33,266 nt of DNA from Planctomycetota bacterium. Lineage in GTDB: Bacteria; Planctomycetota; Phycisphaerae; Phycisphaerales; UBA1924. Location: NCBI GenBank assembly GCA_024280755.1, contig JAJRPN010000027.1, positions 1 through 33,266 on the forward strand, in the 5' to 3' direction. The position numbers were made by a program, and so were the translations under genes. The notes under the pieces were generated by a model. It ran no database searches, was not told where the DNA came from, and was given only the letters and a program-made list of their open reading frames with translations. Of the stretch, positions 13,204 to 21,959 are shown one piece after another; within the stretch, counting starts at the first letter, position 1; every line of letters starts with the position of its first letter.

Positions 13204-15540
13204 TTAGTGTGCTCCGCACACGGTGTTGCGTTGGTTTCTTGATACTCTCATGAGCTCGGCGATATCCATGATCAAACTGACGCCGCCGTCGTTGCGAACG
13301 GTTGCGCCCGAGATGGGCCCTTCGCGTTGGACGCCGTCGAGTGGTTTGATGACGATTTCTTGCTGACCGATTACGCGTGAGACGCGTAGTCCGATGATTT
13401 TTTGATTGAATCCGATGACGACCACGAAGTCTTCATCACCTCTGTTTGCTTCTGGAACATCAAAGATGTCTTGCGAGCTGATTAGTGGATAGACCTGACC
13501 ACGGAGGTGGATAACGGGTTCGTCGCCGAGTTCTGAGATCATGTCGGGTGTGGGATGAACGATCTCGGTGATATTGGTCAATGGAATGGCAAAGACCTCG
13601 TCGGCAACGGCGACCATCATCGCGGGCATAATGGCAACCGTCAGCGGGATATTGATGCTGATAGTGGTGCCCACGCCTTCGATGGAATCAATCGAGATGC
13701 TGCCTTTGAGCTTGCTTTCGATGTTTGTTCTCACCACATCCATGCCCACGCCTCGCCCTGAGAGATCCGAGACTTGCTCGGCGGTCGAGAACCCGGCTTC
13801 GAGGATGAATCGGAAGACCTCTTCATTGGAGAGTGATGCGAGTTGCTCTTGCGAGACGAGTCCGTTGGCGACTGCCTTATTCCCAATAACCTCGCGGCTC
13901 AAGCCTTTACCATTATCGATGATCTTTACACTGACATGACTGCCTTCGTGCCCGGCGATAAGTTGAATAACACCCTGGGCATCTTTACCCGCAGCCTTGC
14001 GATCTTCAGGCATTTCTACCCCATGATCGGCACTGTTGCGAAGGAGATGGACCATTGGATCACCGAGTTCTTCGATGATTGATTTATCAACTTCGGTATC
14101 GCCTCCGATGATTTCGAGCGCGATATTTTTGCCTGTCTTTGAAGCAAGGTCACGGATCAAGCGTGGATATTTGCCAAAGAGCTTATCGAGAGGCTGCATG
14201 CGTGTTCGCATGACCGCGACCTGGATATCGCCGGTGACACGATCGAGTGTCGATGCGGTGATTTCCATCTGCTCGATGAGATCAGCTTCGGCATCAGATC
14301 GTCCAATATCTTCTGACATGGCACCGATCCGGTTTTTCTGAAGCACCAGCTCGCCAACGAGGTTCATGAGTGATTCGAGGCGCGAGACTTCGACACGAAT
14401 AGTCTGTTCGATTGCGTTAACGATTTTCTTCTTGGCGGGTGATATATCCGCAGAATCGTTTGAGGTTGGTGGAGCCTTTGCTTCAGCCATTGAAGCTGGT
14501 GCAGGCTGCACGCTTTGATCAGGCTCAGCGTTTTGTATTTGAGCTTCAGCGGATTCTGTTGCACCGAATGGGATGCCGTCGACATTCATAGCTTTGATGG
14601 CGTCGCATCCTGATTCGAGTACGCCTTCGGTGAGGGTGATTCCGTCGGCAGCCTTTGAAAGGCGATCGAGGAATGTGTCTGTTTCCCAGCTGACGACTTG
14701 CTGATTGATCAGCTCCTTGGTTTGGATATCAACGAGCATGCACAATGCGTGCAGGCGGGGGGTGAGCTGGGTGATGTGTTCGATGGAGAGCGATTCGATT
14801 CCATCGAGTGATTCGGCCAATGCTTTGGCGAGCGTGTTGACTTCTTCAACATCAAAGAAATCGACTGTGCGCTCGATGTCTTCGAAGAGTTCAGTCAGGT
14901 TTCGGCCTGTGCTCGACTTGGCATTCTCATCATGGAGATCATCAATCTTCGCGGTTGCTTGAGTGATGGTGTCGGAGATATCAATCGCGAGATGTTCGAT
15001 CAGATCAAGCTTCGATGAATCGAGGGTGATGGATCGGACGGTTCGCCCGTCTGGATAGGACGCAGGAGCTGCGGGCTCGTCGGTTGTATCATCTGTTGCT
15101 GATGCCGCAGGTGTTTGTGCATTTGGTTGATCATCATCGAGCGATCCGCCATCTCCAAGGAGGGTGAGTTTGCGGATCAGTTCAGCGTCGGCAGCCGTAA
15201 GATCGAAGTTGCCTTCTGCGATCTCTTCGAACTGGACTTTGAGAACATCAACCGCTTCGAGCAGCAGGTCCATTTCGTCTTTGCCAATCGTCAACTCGCC
15301 ATTGCGTGCGGTGTTGAGGGCACTTTCTGAACAATGTGCGATGGCAACAAGGTTGGTGAGGGCGAGGAAGGATGCGCTACCTTTGATGGTGTGCAGTGCG
15401 CGGAAGATCTGGTTGAGGAGTTCGAGATCTTCGGGTGTCGATTCGAGTACGACAAGATCGCCTTCGAGTTGTTCGAGTAGCTCACCAGATTCGGTAAGGA
15501 AGTCTTGTAAAATTTCAGGATCGAAGTCATTAACACTCAT
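13204..15540 (-). CDS. cheA: Chemotaxis histidine kinase CheA
   Basis: A 778-residue kinase. P1 (about 1-110) carries the phosphorylated His50 in ALHTIKGSASF. P3 dimerisation helices follow near 380-445 (RLESLMNLVGELVLQKNRI). P4 ATPase has the N box LLRNSADHG (about 500), DNGKGLS (about 541) and GRGVGMDVV (about 596). P5, the CheW-like domain, spans about 640-770. Between P1 and P3 lie an acidic linker and a helical segment (about 165-310) that does not look like a standard CheY-binding P2 domain. It lies between cheR and cheX; the cheR stop is 3 nt upstream of its start region, with GGGGAG as ribosome site. Confidence 0.95.
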   Translation of the reverse strand: MSVNDFDPEILQDFLTESGELLEQLEGDLVVLESTPEDLELLNQIFRALHTIKGSASFLALTNLVAIAHCSESALNTARNGELTIGKDEMDLLLEAVDVLKVQFEEIAEGNFDLTAADAELIRKLTLLGDGGSLDDDQPNAQTPAASATDDTTDEPAAPASYPDGRTVRSITLDSSKLDLIEHLAIDISDTITQATAKIDDLHDENAKSSTGRNLTELFEDIERTVDFFDVEEVNTLAKALAESLDGIESLSIEHITQLTPRLHALCMLVDIQTKELINQQVVSWETDTFLDRLSKAADGITLTEGVLESGCDAIKAMNVDGIPFGATESAEAQIQNAEPDQSVQPAPASMAEAKAPPTSNDSADISPAKKKIVNAIEQTIRVEVSRLESLMNLVGELVLQKNRIGAMSEDIGRSDAEADLIEQMEITASTLDRVTGDIQVAVMRTRMQPLDKLFGKYPRLIRDLASKTGKNIALEIIGGDTEVDKSIIEELGDPMVHLLRNSADHGVEMPEDRKAAGKDAQGVIQLIAGHEGSHVSVKIIDNGKGLSREVIGNKAVANGLVSQEQLASLSNEEVFRFILEAGFSTAEQVSDLSGRGVGMDVVRTNIESKLKGSISIDSIEGVGTTISINIPLTVAIMPAMMVAVADEVFAIPLTNITEIVHPTPDMISELGDEPVIHLRGQVYPLISSQDIFDVPEANRGDEDFVVVIGFNQKIIGLRVSRVIGQQEIVIKPLDGVQREGPISGATVRNDGGVSLIMDIAELMRVSRNQRNTVCGAH

Positions 15541-15543
15541 CGT

Positions 15544-16416
15544 TTAACTCCCCTTCGTTGTGACATGGTCAGTTTTTTGATAGCAGAACCCTTGCGGGAT
15601 CTGAAGCTGGGTGAACTGGTCGGTGAGCGTCTTGATGCGTTCGGAGTGCCCGATGAAGAGCGTTCCGTCGGCTGCAAGCTGATTATTAAACATCGAAAGC
15701 ACGCCGGCCTTCATGTCGTCATCGAAGTAGATCAGTACATTTCGACAGAAGATGACATCCCAAGTGCCGTGGCGTTTGGCGGCCATGGTGTCCTTGAGAT
15801 TATGCTTTTCGAAGTTGACCATCGAGCGGATGGTGTCGTCGAGGACAAAGTCTCGTCCGTCTTGCTTGAAGTAGCGATTCTTCATCAACGAGGTTGTTGT
15901 GCGGACAGCGTATGAGGTGTATCGCCCTTCGTTGGCAACATTGATAGCTTTTTCGGAGATGTCGGTCCCGAGGATTTCGATCCGCCAATCGCTGAGTCGA
16001 ACGCCCAGGGTGCGGTGGATCAGCATCGCGAGTGTGAATGGCTCTTCGCCGGTCGAGCAGGCAGCCGACCAGATGCGTAGGCGTTTTTTCGAAGCCCGTG
16101 ATTCTAGCAGTTCTGGAAGGATCTGATTTTCGAAGACATCGAGCTGGGAGTCATTGCGGAAGAAGCTTGTTTCGTTGATGGTGATGCGGTTGAACATCTC
16201 TTGGAACTCTTCGGTCTGGTACGGCCCCATCGTGAGATAGCCAATGTACTGATCGAAGTTTTCCATTTCGAGCTCTGCGACGCGTTGCGAAAGGCGCGAC
16301 TCGATGATGTACTTCTTTGAATCTGGGAAGTGAATGCCTGATCGGTCATAGATGATCTTGGCCATCTTGGCGAATTGGTCGGCACTCATTGTAATTCGGT
16401 TGTTGGTGATGCTCAT
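15544..16416 (-). CDS. cheR: Chemotaxis protein methyltransferase CheR
   Basis: A 290-residue SAM-dependent methyltransferase that methylates receptor glutamates. The N-terminal helical domain (about 10-85) is followed by ITINETSFFRN, the SAM-binding RIWSAACSTGEEPFTLAM (about 113-130), the acidic EILGTDISEKA, and the CRNVLIYFD motif (about 220-230). It encodes no C-terminal TPR extension. It pairs with the methylesterase CheB at the head of the operon, implying methylation-based adaptation, although no receptor gene is present in the window. Confidence 0.95.
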   Translation of the reverse strand: MSITNNRITMSADQFAKMAKIIYDRSGIHFPDSKKYIIESRLSQRVAELEMENFDQYIGYLTMGPYQTEEFQEMFNRITINETSFFRNDSQLDVFENQILPELLESRASKKRLRIWSAACSTGEEPFTLAMLIHRTLGVRLSDWRIEILGTDISEKAINVANEGRYTSYAVRTTTSLMKNRYFKQDGRDFVLDDTIRSMVNFEKHNLKDTMAAKRHGTWDVIFCRNVLIYFDDDMKAGVLSMFNNQLAADGTLFIGHSERIKTLTDQFTQLQIPQGFCYQKTDHVTTKGS

Positions 16417-16464
16417 AGGTATGAACTTTCTTCAAATAATGCGGTTCAAATCGGTCAGGTGTTG

Positions 16465-16962
16465 TTACGCTGCGGCTTTGTTCATGCCCGAGAGCTTGCT
16501 CAGAGCTTCTGGTGAGAGCAAGTTGTCGAGGTTGAGAAGGATGAGAAGATCATCTCCGAGCTTGGCGACGCCATCGACATAGCTCGAATCGATTGAGGTG
16601 GTCATTTGCGGTGTTGGTTCGATGATGTTGCGCTCGATCAGAATCACCTGTTGAACTGAATCAACAATGAACCCGATCGTGTTGCCTTGGACTTCGACCA
16701 CGATGATGCGTGAATGCTCGTTGAGTTCTGAAGGGGTGATTCCAAACTGAACACGAAGATCGAGGACAGGGATTATTCGCCCACGCAGGTTGATGACGCC
16801 TTCGATACCATCTGGGCTTTGTGGTACCTTGGTCAACGCCATCATCCGGTTGATCTCTTGAACGCTGAGAATATCGACCGCGAAGAGTTCTTCTCCAACG
16901 GTAAAGCTCACAAGTTGGAGCCGATCAGCGGTTTGTCCAGATTGTGCTGATTGTTGTTGCAT
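16465..16962 (-). CDS. cheW: Chemotaxis coupling protein CheW
   Basis: A 165-residue adaptor linking CheA to receptors. After about 12 Gln/Ser-rich residues comes the CheW SH3-like double barrel: LVSFTVGEELFAVDILSVQEI, the GVINLRGRIIPVLDLR signature (about 60-75), IVVEVQGNTIGFIVDSV and a C-terminal DDLLILLNLDNLL strand. An AGGAG ribosome site precedes the ATG. It lies 94 nt after cheB and 48 nt before cheR. Confidence 0.95.
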   Translation of the reverse strand: MQQQSAQSGQTADRLQLVSFTVGEELFAVDILSVQEINRMMALTKVPQSPDGIEGVINLRGRIIPVLDLRVQFGITPSELNEHSRIIVVEVQGNTIGFIVDSVQQVILIERNIIEPTPQMTTSIDSSYVDGVAKLGDDLLILLNLDNLLSPEALSKLSGMNKAAA

Positions 16963-17056
16963 CGTTCATCTCCTGTGTCCGGTGTCCGGGTGAGCATGGT
17001 GCCCATTGTCTATCGAATGAATGTATTGATCAGTTAATTCGTGTTTGTGAATCAAC

Positions 17057-18172
17057 TCATGCAGATTTTCGGCTTTGCGAATTCCCTGTGTTTCCGGGTG
17101 AATTTTGAATACTTAAACTGGTGGGGAGCTTGGTCAAAAGATCTCGGATCTCTTTGGGATCGAGTATTTGGTCTGCCAGGTTGGCGTCGATTACCGCTTT
17201 GGGCATGCCATAGACCACGCATGAACTGGCAGATTGTGCGATAATCTGTCCGCCTGCTTTTTTGATTGCAGCAGCACCTTTGGCGCCGTCCGAACCCATG
17301 CCGGTGAGCTGAACCGCGAGCAAGTTCTTGCCAAAGAGGTCGGCTGCGATTTCAAAGAGGAGATCGACCGATGGGCGATAGATCGCGCCGGGGACCGAAT
17401 CGACGAGCCGGGTCACGATCTTTTTTCCAGCGATCCGAGTGGGTTTGATATGGCTTCCGCCTTGTGCGATGTGGATGCCCGGTGTCGAGATAATCGCGCC
17501 GTGGGTTGCCAGTGCAGCATCACAGGCGCAGTGCTGATCGAGCCGAGTCGCCAAGCTCTTGGTAAACTGCTCGGGCATATGCTGGGCAACGATAATCGGT
17601 ATACTAAGGTTGCTCGCGAGCTTTGAGAATATTTCTTCGAGCACTGGTGGGCCGCCGGTGGATGATCCAACGACAACGGCATCGATGCGGGAGAAATCAA
17701 TTTTGGTCCCGACATGTGCGTCGGCTTGATTATCAGAAACCTTTTTTGAAGGGTTCGCGTGGATGTACTTGCGGTGGCCACCAATGGCATGTAGCTTTTC
17801 AAGGAGTTCTTTTTTGAACCCGGCGTCCTTCTTGCCAACGGTGGAAGGGTCTTTGCCTATGACATCACAAGCCCCGATGCGCATCGCTTTGAGTGCTTCT
17901 TGGCTGCCAGCAATGGTCAGTGATGAACACATGAGTACCGCTGGTTTGAACGCTCGGCATTTGGCGTTGATCTCGCGGAGTGCCGTCAGCCCGTCTTTGT
18001 TGGGCATCTCGATATCGAGGGTGATGAGATCGGGTTTGAGTTCGATCGCTTTTTCGACCGCATCGTTGCCATCGCGGGCGGTGCCGACAACCTCGAATGC
18101 GGAGTCGGACGCGACCATCTCCGAGATAATTTTTCGCATGAAGGCAGAATCATCAACAACAAGTACACGCAC
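17057..18172 (-). CDS. cheB: Chemotaxis protein-glutamate methylesterase CheB
   Basis: A 371-residue enzyme with an N-terminal receiver domain (Asp8-Asp9 region and phosphoacceptor in ITLDIEMP) and a C-terminal esterase. The catalytic triad is visible: Ser in VVGSSTGGP (about 164), His in AQHMPEQ (about 197) and Asp in GMGSDGA (about 294). Phosphorylation by CheA activates demethylation or deamidation of receptors. The start is GTG, with GAGG about 7 nt upstream. The last 20 or so residues are a Ser/Asn-rich tail. It is the first gene of the operon; about 150 nt lie between it and the tRNA terminator, so the operon promoter should be there, but I could not pick a convincing one. Confidence 0.95.
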   Translation of the reverse strand: MRVLVVDDSAFMRKIISEMVASDSAFEVVGTARDGNDAVEKAIELKPDLITLDIEMPNKDGLTALREINAKCRAFKPAVLMCSSLTIAGSQEALKAMRIGACDVIGKDPSTVGKKDAGFKKELLEKLHAIGGHRKYIHANPSKKVSDNQADAHVGTKIDFSRIDAVVVGSSTGGPPVLEEIFSKLASNLSIPIIVAQHMPEQFTKSLATRLDQHCACDAALATHGAIISTPGIHIAQGGSHIKPTRIAGKKIVTRLVDSVPGAIYRPSVDLLFEIAADLFGKNLLAVQLTGMGSDGAKGAAAIKKAGGQIIAQSASSCVVYGMPKAVIDANLADQILDPKEIRDLLTKLPTSLSIQNSPGNTGNSQSRKSA

Positions 18173-18325
18173 AAGGCACCTCTTTCGTTCGGTGGCAAAG
18201 ATCAGAACATTGTCGAGATCGGCCCGTTAGAGAGGGGGCTTGAGTAGGGTTGCCATGTCAGACCAAAAGGACCGATTCCGTTATTTTGATGGAGGTTGTA
18301 TATAGAAAAGTGTGTGGGAATGGGC

Positions 18326-18359
18326 AAAAAAGAAGCAGCACCGATCATTCGGTGCTGCT
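18326..18359 (-). terminator. Intrinsic terminator of the tRNA-Leu transcript
   Basis: A perfect 11-bp stem (AGCAGCACCGA at 18334-18344 with its complement at 18349-18359) with a 4-nt loop is followed on the minus strand by TCTTTTTT. It begins 10 nt after the tRNA 3' end and closes a single-tRNA unit before the che operon. Confidence 0.92.
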
Positions 18360-18368
18360 CAATGCAAA

Positions 18369-18453
18369 TGCCCAAGAGAGGACTCGAACCTCCAATCCCA
18401 TTACAGGAACCACCACCTCAAGGTGGCGCGTCTACCAATTTCGCCACCTGGGC
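18369..18453 (-). tRNA. tRNA-Leu (anticodon GAG)
   Basis: The 85-nt gene reads GCCCAGGTGGCGAAATTGG at its 5' end, folds with a 7-bp acceptor stem (two G-U pairs), a class II D arm (GGTAGAC), an anticodon stem CCACC/GGTGG around the loop TTGAGGT (anticodon GAG), a long variable arm, and a T arm with GGTTCGAGTCC. The discriminator is A, as expected for leucine. CCA is not encoded. It has its own promoter and terminator. Confidence 0.96.
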
Positions 18454-18469
18454 AGGTGATGCGGAGAGA

Positions 18470-18497
18470 AGTATATCGTCGAATCGTGCAGAGTCGA
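18470..18497 (-). promoter_or_regulatory. Promoter of tRNA-Leu, TCGACT-N16-TATACT
   Basis: On the minus strand TATACT (18475-18470, 5 of 6 matches) follows TCGACT (18497-18492, 4 of 6 matches to TTGACA) after 16 nt. Transcription would begin about 7-10 nt before the mature tRNA 5' end. The same -10 hexamer occurs before the amidotransferase gene at 90. Confidence 0.6.
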
Positions 18498-18647
18498 CCC
18501 AATTTTCGATTCAATCTCAAATCGGCATGGCGAATCTACCGTCAAGTTCTGCAGATGAACACGCAAGAGTCTACGATCACTCAGAAAACAGTTTCTTATA
18601 GGCCCCGCACTTGGCTTTTGCCCTATGCGATGGGACGAGGTTTTATG

Positions 18648-19118
18648 ATGTCAACGCTCTCAGAAGATACCAAACAAGCACTCTACAAATATGCCCAGCA
18701 AGGCGCGATCAAAGCAGATGTCTTTGGCCCAATCGCCATTGATGATCGTGGGTTATCCTGCCAGGCGAAAAACGCTGCCGAAGAGGCGTTTTATCGTGTG
18801 AGCATTGTTGATGATACGATCTGGATCAGCCTCGAAACCAAAGATCGTTGGCTCTCAGGCTCGATTGAAGGCGATCTTGTCAATACCGGCGACAAGCTCG
18901 ATGAACTCATCGAAGAGGAAGTCGTCGATCTTGGACACCACGAGGCAAAGGTCGGCTTCGATCATTTTCGATCGCCTGAGATGATGTATGTTTTCCGATC
19001 GAGGCTTTCGACCGCGATTGATGATCCAAAGGCTTCAGAGCACGCGCTGATTTGGCTATTGGGATACGAGATCGTGCTTCGTGAGCTTGGTGATATGGAT
19101 GAAACACAAGAAGATTAA
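18648..19118 (+). CDS. Conserved hypothetical protein, 156 aa
   Basis: I do not recognise this family. The frame is open from 18312, but its first part runs antisense through the tRNA and its promoter. GAGG at 18637-18640 lies 7 nt before the ATG at 18648, so this is taken as the start; ATG 18645 is one codon upstream. The product is acidic, soluble and without signal peptide. It has a beta-rich middle (FYRVSIVDDTIWISLETKDRW), a helix with ELIEEEVVDL, and a C-terminal helix (ALIWLLGYEIVLRELGD). The glycosyltransferase gene follows after 42 nt, so cotranscription is likely. Confidence 0.75.
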   Translation: MSTLSEDTKQALYKYAQQGAIKADVFGPIAIDDRGLSCQAKNAAEEAFYRVSIVDDTIWISLETKDRWLSGSIEGDLVNTGDKLDELIEEEVVDLGHHEAKVGFDHFRSPEMMYVFRSRLSTAIDDPKASEHALIWLLGYEIVLRELGDMDETQED

Positions 19119-19160
19119 TGATTTGATCATTTGATTCAAAGGGAAGGCCGGGTCACAACG

Positions 19161-20666
19161 ATGCGGATTCTGATGCTCGGGTGGGAGTTTCCACCATTTA
19201 TGTCGGGTGGATTAGGGACAGCGGTCGATGGACTGACCCAATCACTTGTGTCTCAGGGGCAGGAGGTGGTGTTTGTGCTGCCGCACCCAATTCCTGTAGG
19301 GCATGTTTCGCATGTCGAGCTTGTTGGGCCGAGGATTCTTGCTCAGCGGGCAGCTTCGTTGCGGGCAGGTCAGATAGCGCGACAGACGATCCCGGTTGCT
19401 GTCGGCACATCGAATGCGTCAATGGGCGACACCAGTATCCCGGGCTCGCTCTCGCATCATCAAAGCGTGAGCTATCGCAAGATCATGACCCAACTCGAAA
19501 CCTTCAAAGCAACCGCGCCCAGTTCATATCCCGGCGTCGATTCGGGTGATGTGCTGCGTCGAGTGGTCGAAACCATTCAAGAACAACGCCACACGCAGAC
19601 GACTCAACTGCCGGGCTCAGTGGTCTCGAAGGCAGATACCGATCAGTTTACAGCGGTCGCAGGATCATCAGCCGATGAACTGGCGACCGTGATCGAATCC
19701 GTCCTCGAATCTTTGGGCGAAATGGGTACAGGCAGTGGGGGGTATGGCTCGGATCTCTTCGGCGATGCCCAAAAATACGCTCGGCTCGTCGCTGCACTCG
19801 GGATGACCGAGCGCTTCGATGTGATCCATGCCCATGATTGGTTGACCTATCCCGCGGGGATGATGCTTAAGGCGATTACGGGCAAGCCTTTGGTGTGTCA
19901 TATCCATGCGACTGAGTTTGATCGCTCGGGCGAACACATCAACCAGGCGGTGTACGATATCGAACGCGCAGGGATGCACGGCGCGGATCGGGTGATCGCG
20001 GTGTCGCGATTGACCAAGGCAATTGTCAACGAACGCTATGGCGTGGCGGATGACAAAATCGATGTCGTGTACAACGGCGTCGCTCAAGATGGTGTCCAGC
20101 CTATGCGTGGGGCCGCGATCGAAAAGGGCGACAAGATCGTGCTTTTTCTCGGGCGAATCACGATGCAGAAGGGACCGGAATACTTCATCGAAGCCGCCAA
20201 GCGGGTGCTTGAAAAAGAGGACAATGTAAAATTCGTTGTTGCAGGATCGGGCGATATGGCTGTGCGGATGATCGAGCACGCAGCTGCGATTGGGATCGGG
20301 CACAAAGTTTTGTTCACCGGGTTCTTGCGCGGGCGCGATGTGGATCGGGTCTATCAGATGGCCGATTGCTATGTGATGCCGAGTGTTTCTGAACCCTTCG
20401 GGATCGCGCCGCTCGAAGCGATGCGCAACGATGTGCCTGTGATTGTGTCCAAGCAATCCGGAGTCTCTGAGGTCTTGACCCATGCCTTAAAGGTTGATTT
20501 CTGGGACACAGATGAGATGGCCAACAAGATTGTGGCCGTATTGCGTTATCCGCCTCTGAGCCAGACCCTGCGTGAGCATGGTCGATTCGAGCTTCGCGGG
20601 TTGAACTGGGACGGGGCCGCGGAGAAGTGTGTGAAGGTGTATGCCCGGGCGATGGTTGAAGTATGA
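19161..20666 (+). CDS. GT-B glycosyltransferase (family 4, glycogen-synthase-like)
   Basis: A 501-residue retaining glycosyltransferase. The N-terminal Rossmann domain begins with RILMLGWEFPPFMSGGLGT (nucleotide-sugar acceptor loop) and includes FDVIHAHDWLTYPAGMML. The C-terminal domain has VLFLGRITMQKGPEYFIEAA and the EX7E motif SEPFGIAPLEAMRNDVPVI. The opening is typical of GT4/GT5 enzymes making glycogen-like glucans or cell-surface glycans; the substrate cannot be assigned. About 120 residues of low-conservation sequence (about 75-195) separate the first strands from the GYGSDLFGDAQKYARL segment. ATG 19161 is preferred over TTG 19131 because it begins exactly at the family N-terminus. Its stop overlaps the next start as ATGA. 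Confidence 0.88.
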   Translation: MRILMLGWEFPPFMSGGLGTAVDGLTQSLVSQGQEVVFVLPHPIPVGHVSHVELVGPRILAQRAASLRAGQIARQTIPVAVGTSNASMGDTSIPGSLSHHQSVSYRKIMTQLETFKATAPSSYPGVDSGDVLRRVVETIQEQRHTQTTQLPGSVVSKADTDQFTAVAGSSADELATVIESVLESLGEMGTGSGGYGSDLFGDAQKYARLVAALGMTERFDVIHAHDWLTYPAGMMLKAITGKPLVCHIHATEFDRSGEHINQAVYDIERAGMHGADRVIAVSRLTKAIVNERYGVADDKIDVVYNGVAQDGVQPMRGAAIEKGDKIVLFLGRITMQKGPEYFIEAAKRVLEKEDNVKFVVAGSGDMAVRMIEHAAAIGIGHKVLFTGFLRGRDVDRVYQMADCYVMPSVSEPFGIAPLEAMRNDVPVIVSKQSGVSEVLTHALKVDFWDTDEMANKIVAVLRYPPLSQTLREHGRFELRGLNWDGAAEKCVKVYARAMVEV

Positions 20667-21301
20667 GCGAGTTGCAGGCGCAATCGCGTGAAGAGTTGAT
20701 CGCCGAGCGTGATGAGATCATTATACAACTACAGGGAACTTGGAAATCTAAAAAATTCTTTACTGTTATAAATCTGAATGCTCTCAAGGCGGCAGCGGTT
20801 ATTGGTGTCGCAGGGTTTCTGCTCGCCTTTGTAGGGTCAGTACTCGGAATCGCGTTCAACCTCGCTATTGGAAATGATCTTGGCCATTTCAAGATCACTG
20901 ATCTATTCGGTTTCGTTGCTTTACTAGTTATTGGGTACATGGGCATTGCGTTCGCAGTGATGTGGATTGTGGGTGTCGTTCGGGCGAAGGCGGCAGATAT
21001 CGAGATTAATGGAGCCGTGTTCCAACTGGTTCAGAAAGACCAATCAGAGATATCACTGCATCACCTGACGCATTATTGGATGCCTCATGATGAGGAGTCA
21101 GATCGTGAAGATAGCAGAGCAAGTCTCAGTCCTCTTTGGGTAGGGCACATGTTAGAGCGGTGGGATCTAAATCGGTATTGGCTCTACCCAATCCGGATCA
21201 GGCCAATGGCGTATCAGCAAGGTCAGGAACTGGTTCGGTTGCTCGATCAAGTCGCAACTCTCAATAATGCATTAGAGAAGTTGAGGGAGAGCGATGGGTG
21301 A
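20663..21301 (+). CDS. Membrane protein, first of two tandem paralogues
   Basis: A 212-residue protein with no recognised family. It begins with a short helix (REELIAERDEIIIQLQGTW), followed by two hydrophobic segments (about 44-68 and 80-107) and a cytoplasmic C-terminal part ending in a helix (GQELVRLLDQVATLNNALEKL). The N-terminal RDE-QLQG-W pattern and the final G-L-RLL-VA helix also occur in the next gene, so the two are diverged duplicates. The start overlaps the glycosyltransferase stop (ATGA). It may be a membrane partner of that enzyme, which is an inference from coupling only. Confidence 0.82.
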   Translation: MSELQAQSREELIAERDEIIIQLQGTWKSKKFFTVINLNALKAAAVIGVAGFLLAFVGSVLGIAFNLAIGNDLGHFKITDLFGFVALLVIGYMGIAFAVMWIVGVVRAKAADIEINGAVFQLVQKDQSEISLHHLTHYWMPHDEESDREDSRASLSPLWVGHMLERWDLNRYWLYPIRIRPMAYQQGQELVRLLDQVATLNNALEKLRESDG

Positions 21302-21959
21302 ATCAAGTGAAGAGTTGATGGCCAAACGCGATGAGCTTATTGAGCAGTTGCAAGGGGAGTGGGCGATTGATAAGGATATCAAATCCACCAACCGCAAAGC
21401 GATTCGTCTTGGAGGATTGATCATCGTTGCTGGTATGGCGTTGATCATCGTAATTTTTCCTGGGATGTATTTCGTCGCATCTGGGGAAGAGAGGGCGAAT
21501 GTGCTTGATGGGGCGGGCGAGTTTGGGCTGATAATGTTCGCACTGATGGCCTTCTTTGGAGGGCTTGTTTTCGTTGGCACTCATGCCCAAGCATGGTGGC
21601 ACCGGAAGCTGAATCCCATCGTGGTTGACGGGCATCGGCTGGTGTGGAACAAGAAAAAAGGGTTCGTGCCTGAACGGGTAAGTCTTCTTGGTTTAGAGCA
21701 GGTTGTGACGCCCGGCGGAGACGATGTTGTGTTTGCCCCTTTGGAATCAGGGTTTAAGATGCTTTTAGAGAAAATGATGGGGTCTTCAGGCGGAGCGTTT
21801 GGAACTTGTATACTCGGCTCCCCTGGAGAACACAACACGCCGAAGATTTCATCAGCGATGTTCATTGAGGGTGAGCGGTTGATTCGATTGCTCTTTGAAG
21901 TTGCAGCGATCAACACCAAACTCAACGAATTCGAAGAAGCCGACGAGCCCAAGGCTTAG
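21294..21959 (+). CDS. Membrane protein, second of two tandem paralogues
   Basis: A 221-residue paralogue of the preceding gene with the same layout: helix SEELMAKRDELIEQLQGEW, two hydrophobic segments (about 38-60 and 75-95), a soluble region and a C-terminal helix (GERLIRLLFEVAAINTKLNEF). It overlaps the previous gene by 8 nt and ends tail-to-tail with the ABC permease, overlapping it by 4 nt, with no visible terminator between. The middle soluble parts of the two paralogues differ clearly, suggesting divided roles after duplication. Confidence 0.82.
   Translation: MGESSEELMAKRDELIEQLQGEWAIDKDIKSTNRKAIRLGGLIIVAGMALIIVIFPGMYFVASGEERANVLDGAGEFGLIMFALMAFFGGLVFVGTHAQAWWHRKLNPIVVDGHRLVWNKKKGFVPERVSLLGLEQVVTPGGDDVVFAPLESGFKMLLEKMMGSSGGAFGTCILGSPGEHNTPKISSAMFIEGERLIRLLFEVAAINTKLNEFEEADEPKA

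Noticed and set aside
18312..18647. N-terminal extension of the 156-aa gene by 112 codons
   Set aside because: The extension is antisense to tRNA-Leu and its promoter, has no family-like sequence, and a good ribosome site exists before ATG 18648.
19668..20483. Minus-strand open frame of 271 codons
   Set aside because: It is antisense to the conserved C-terminal half of the glycosyltransferase and has the composition of a shadow frame.
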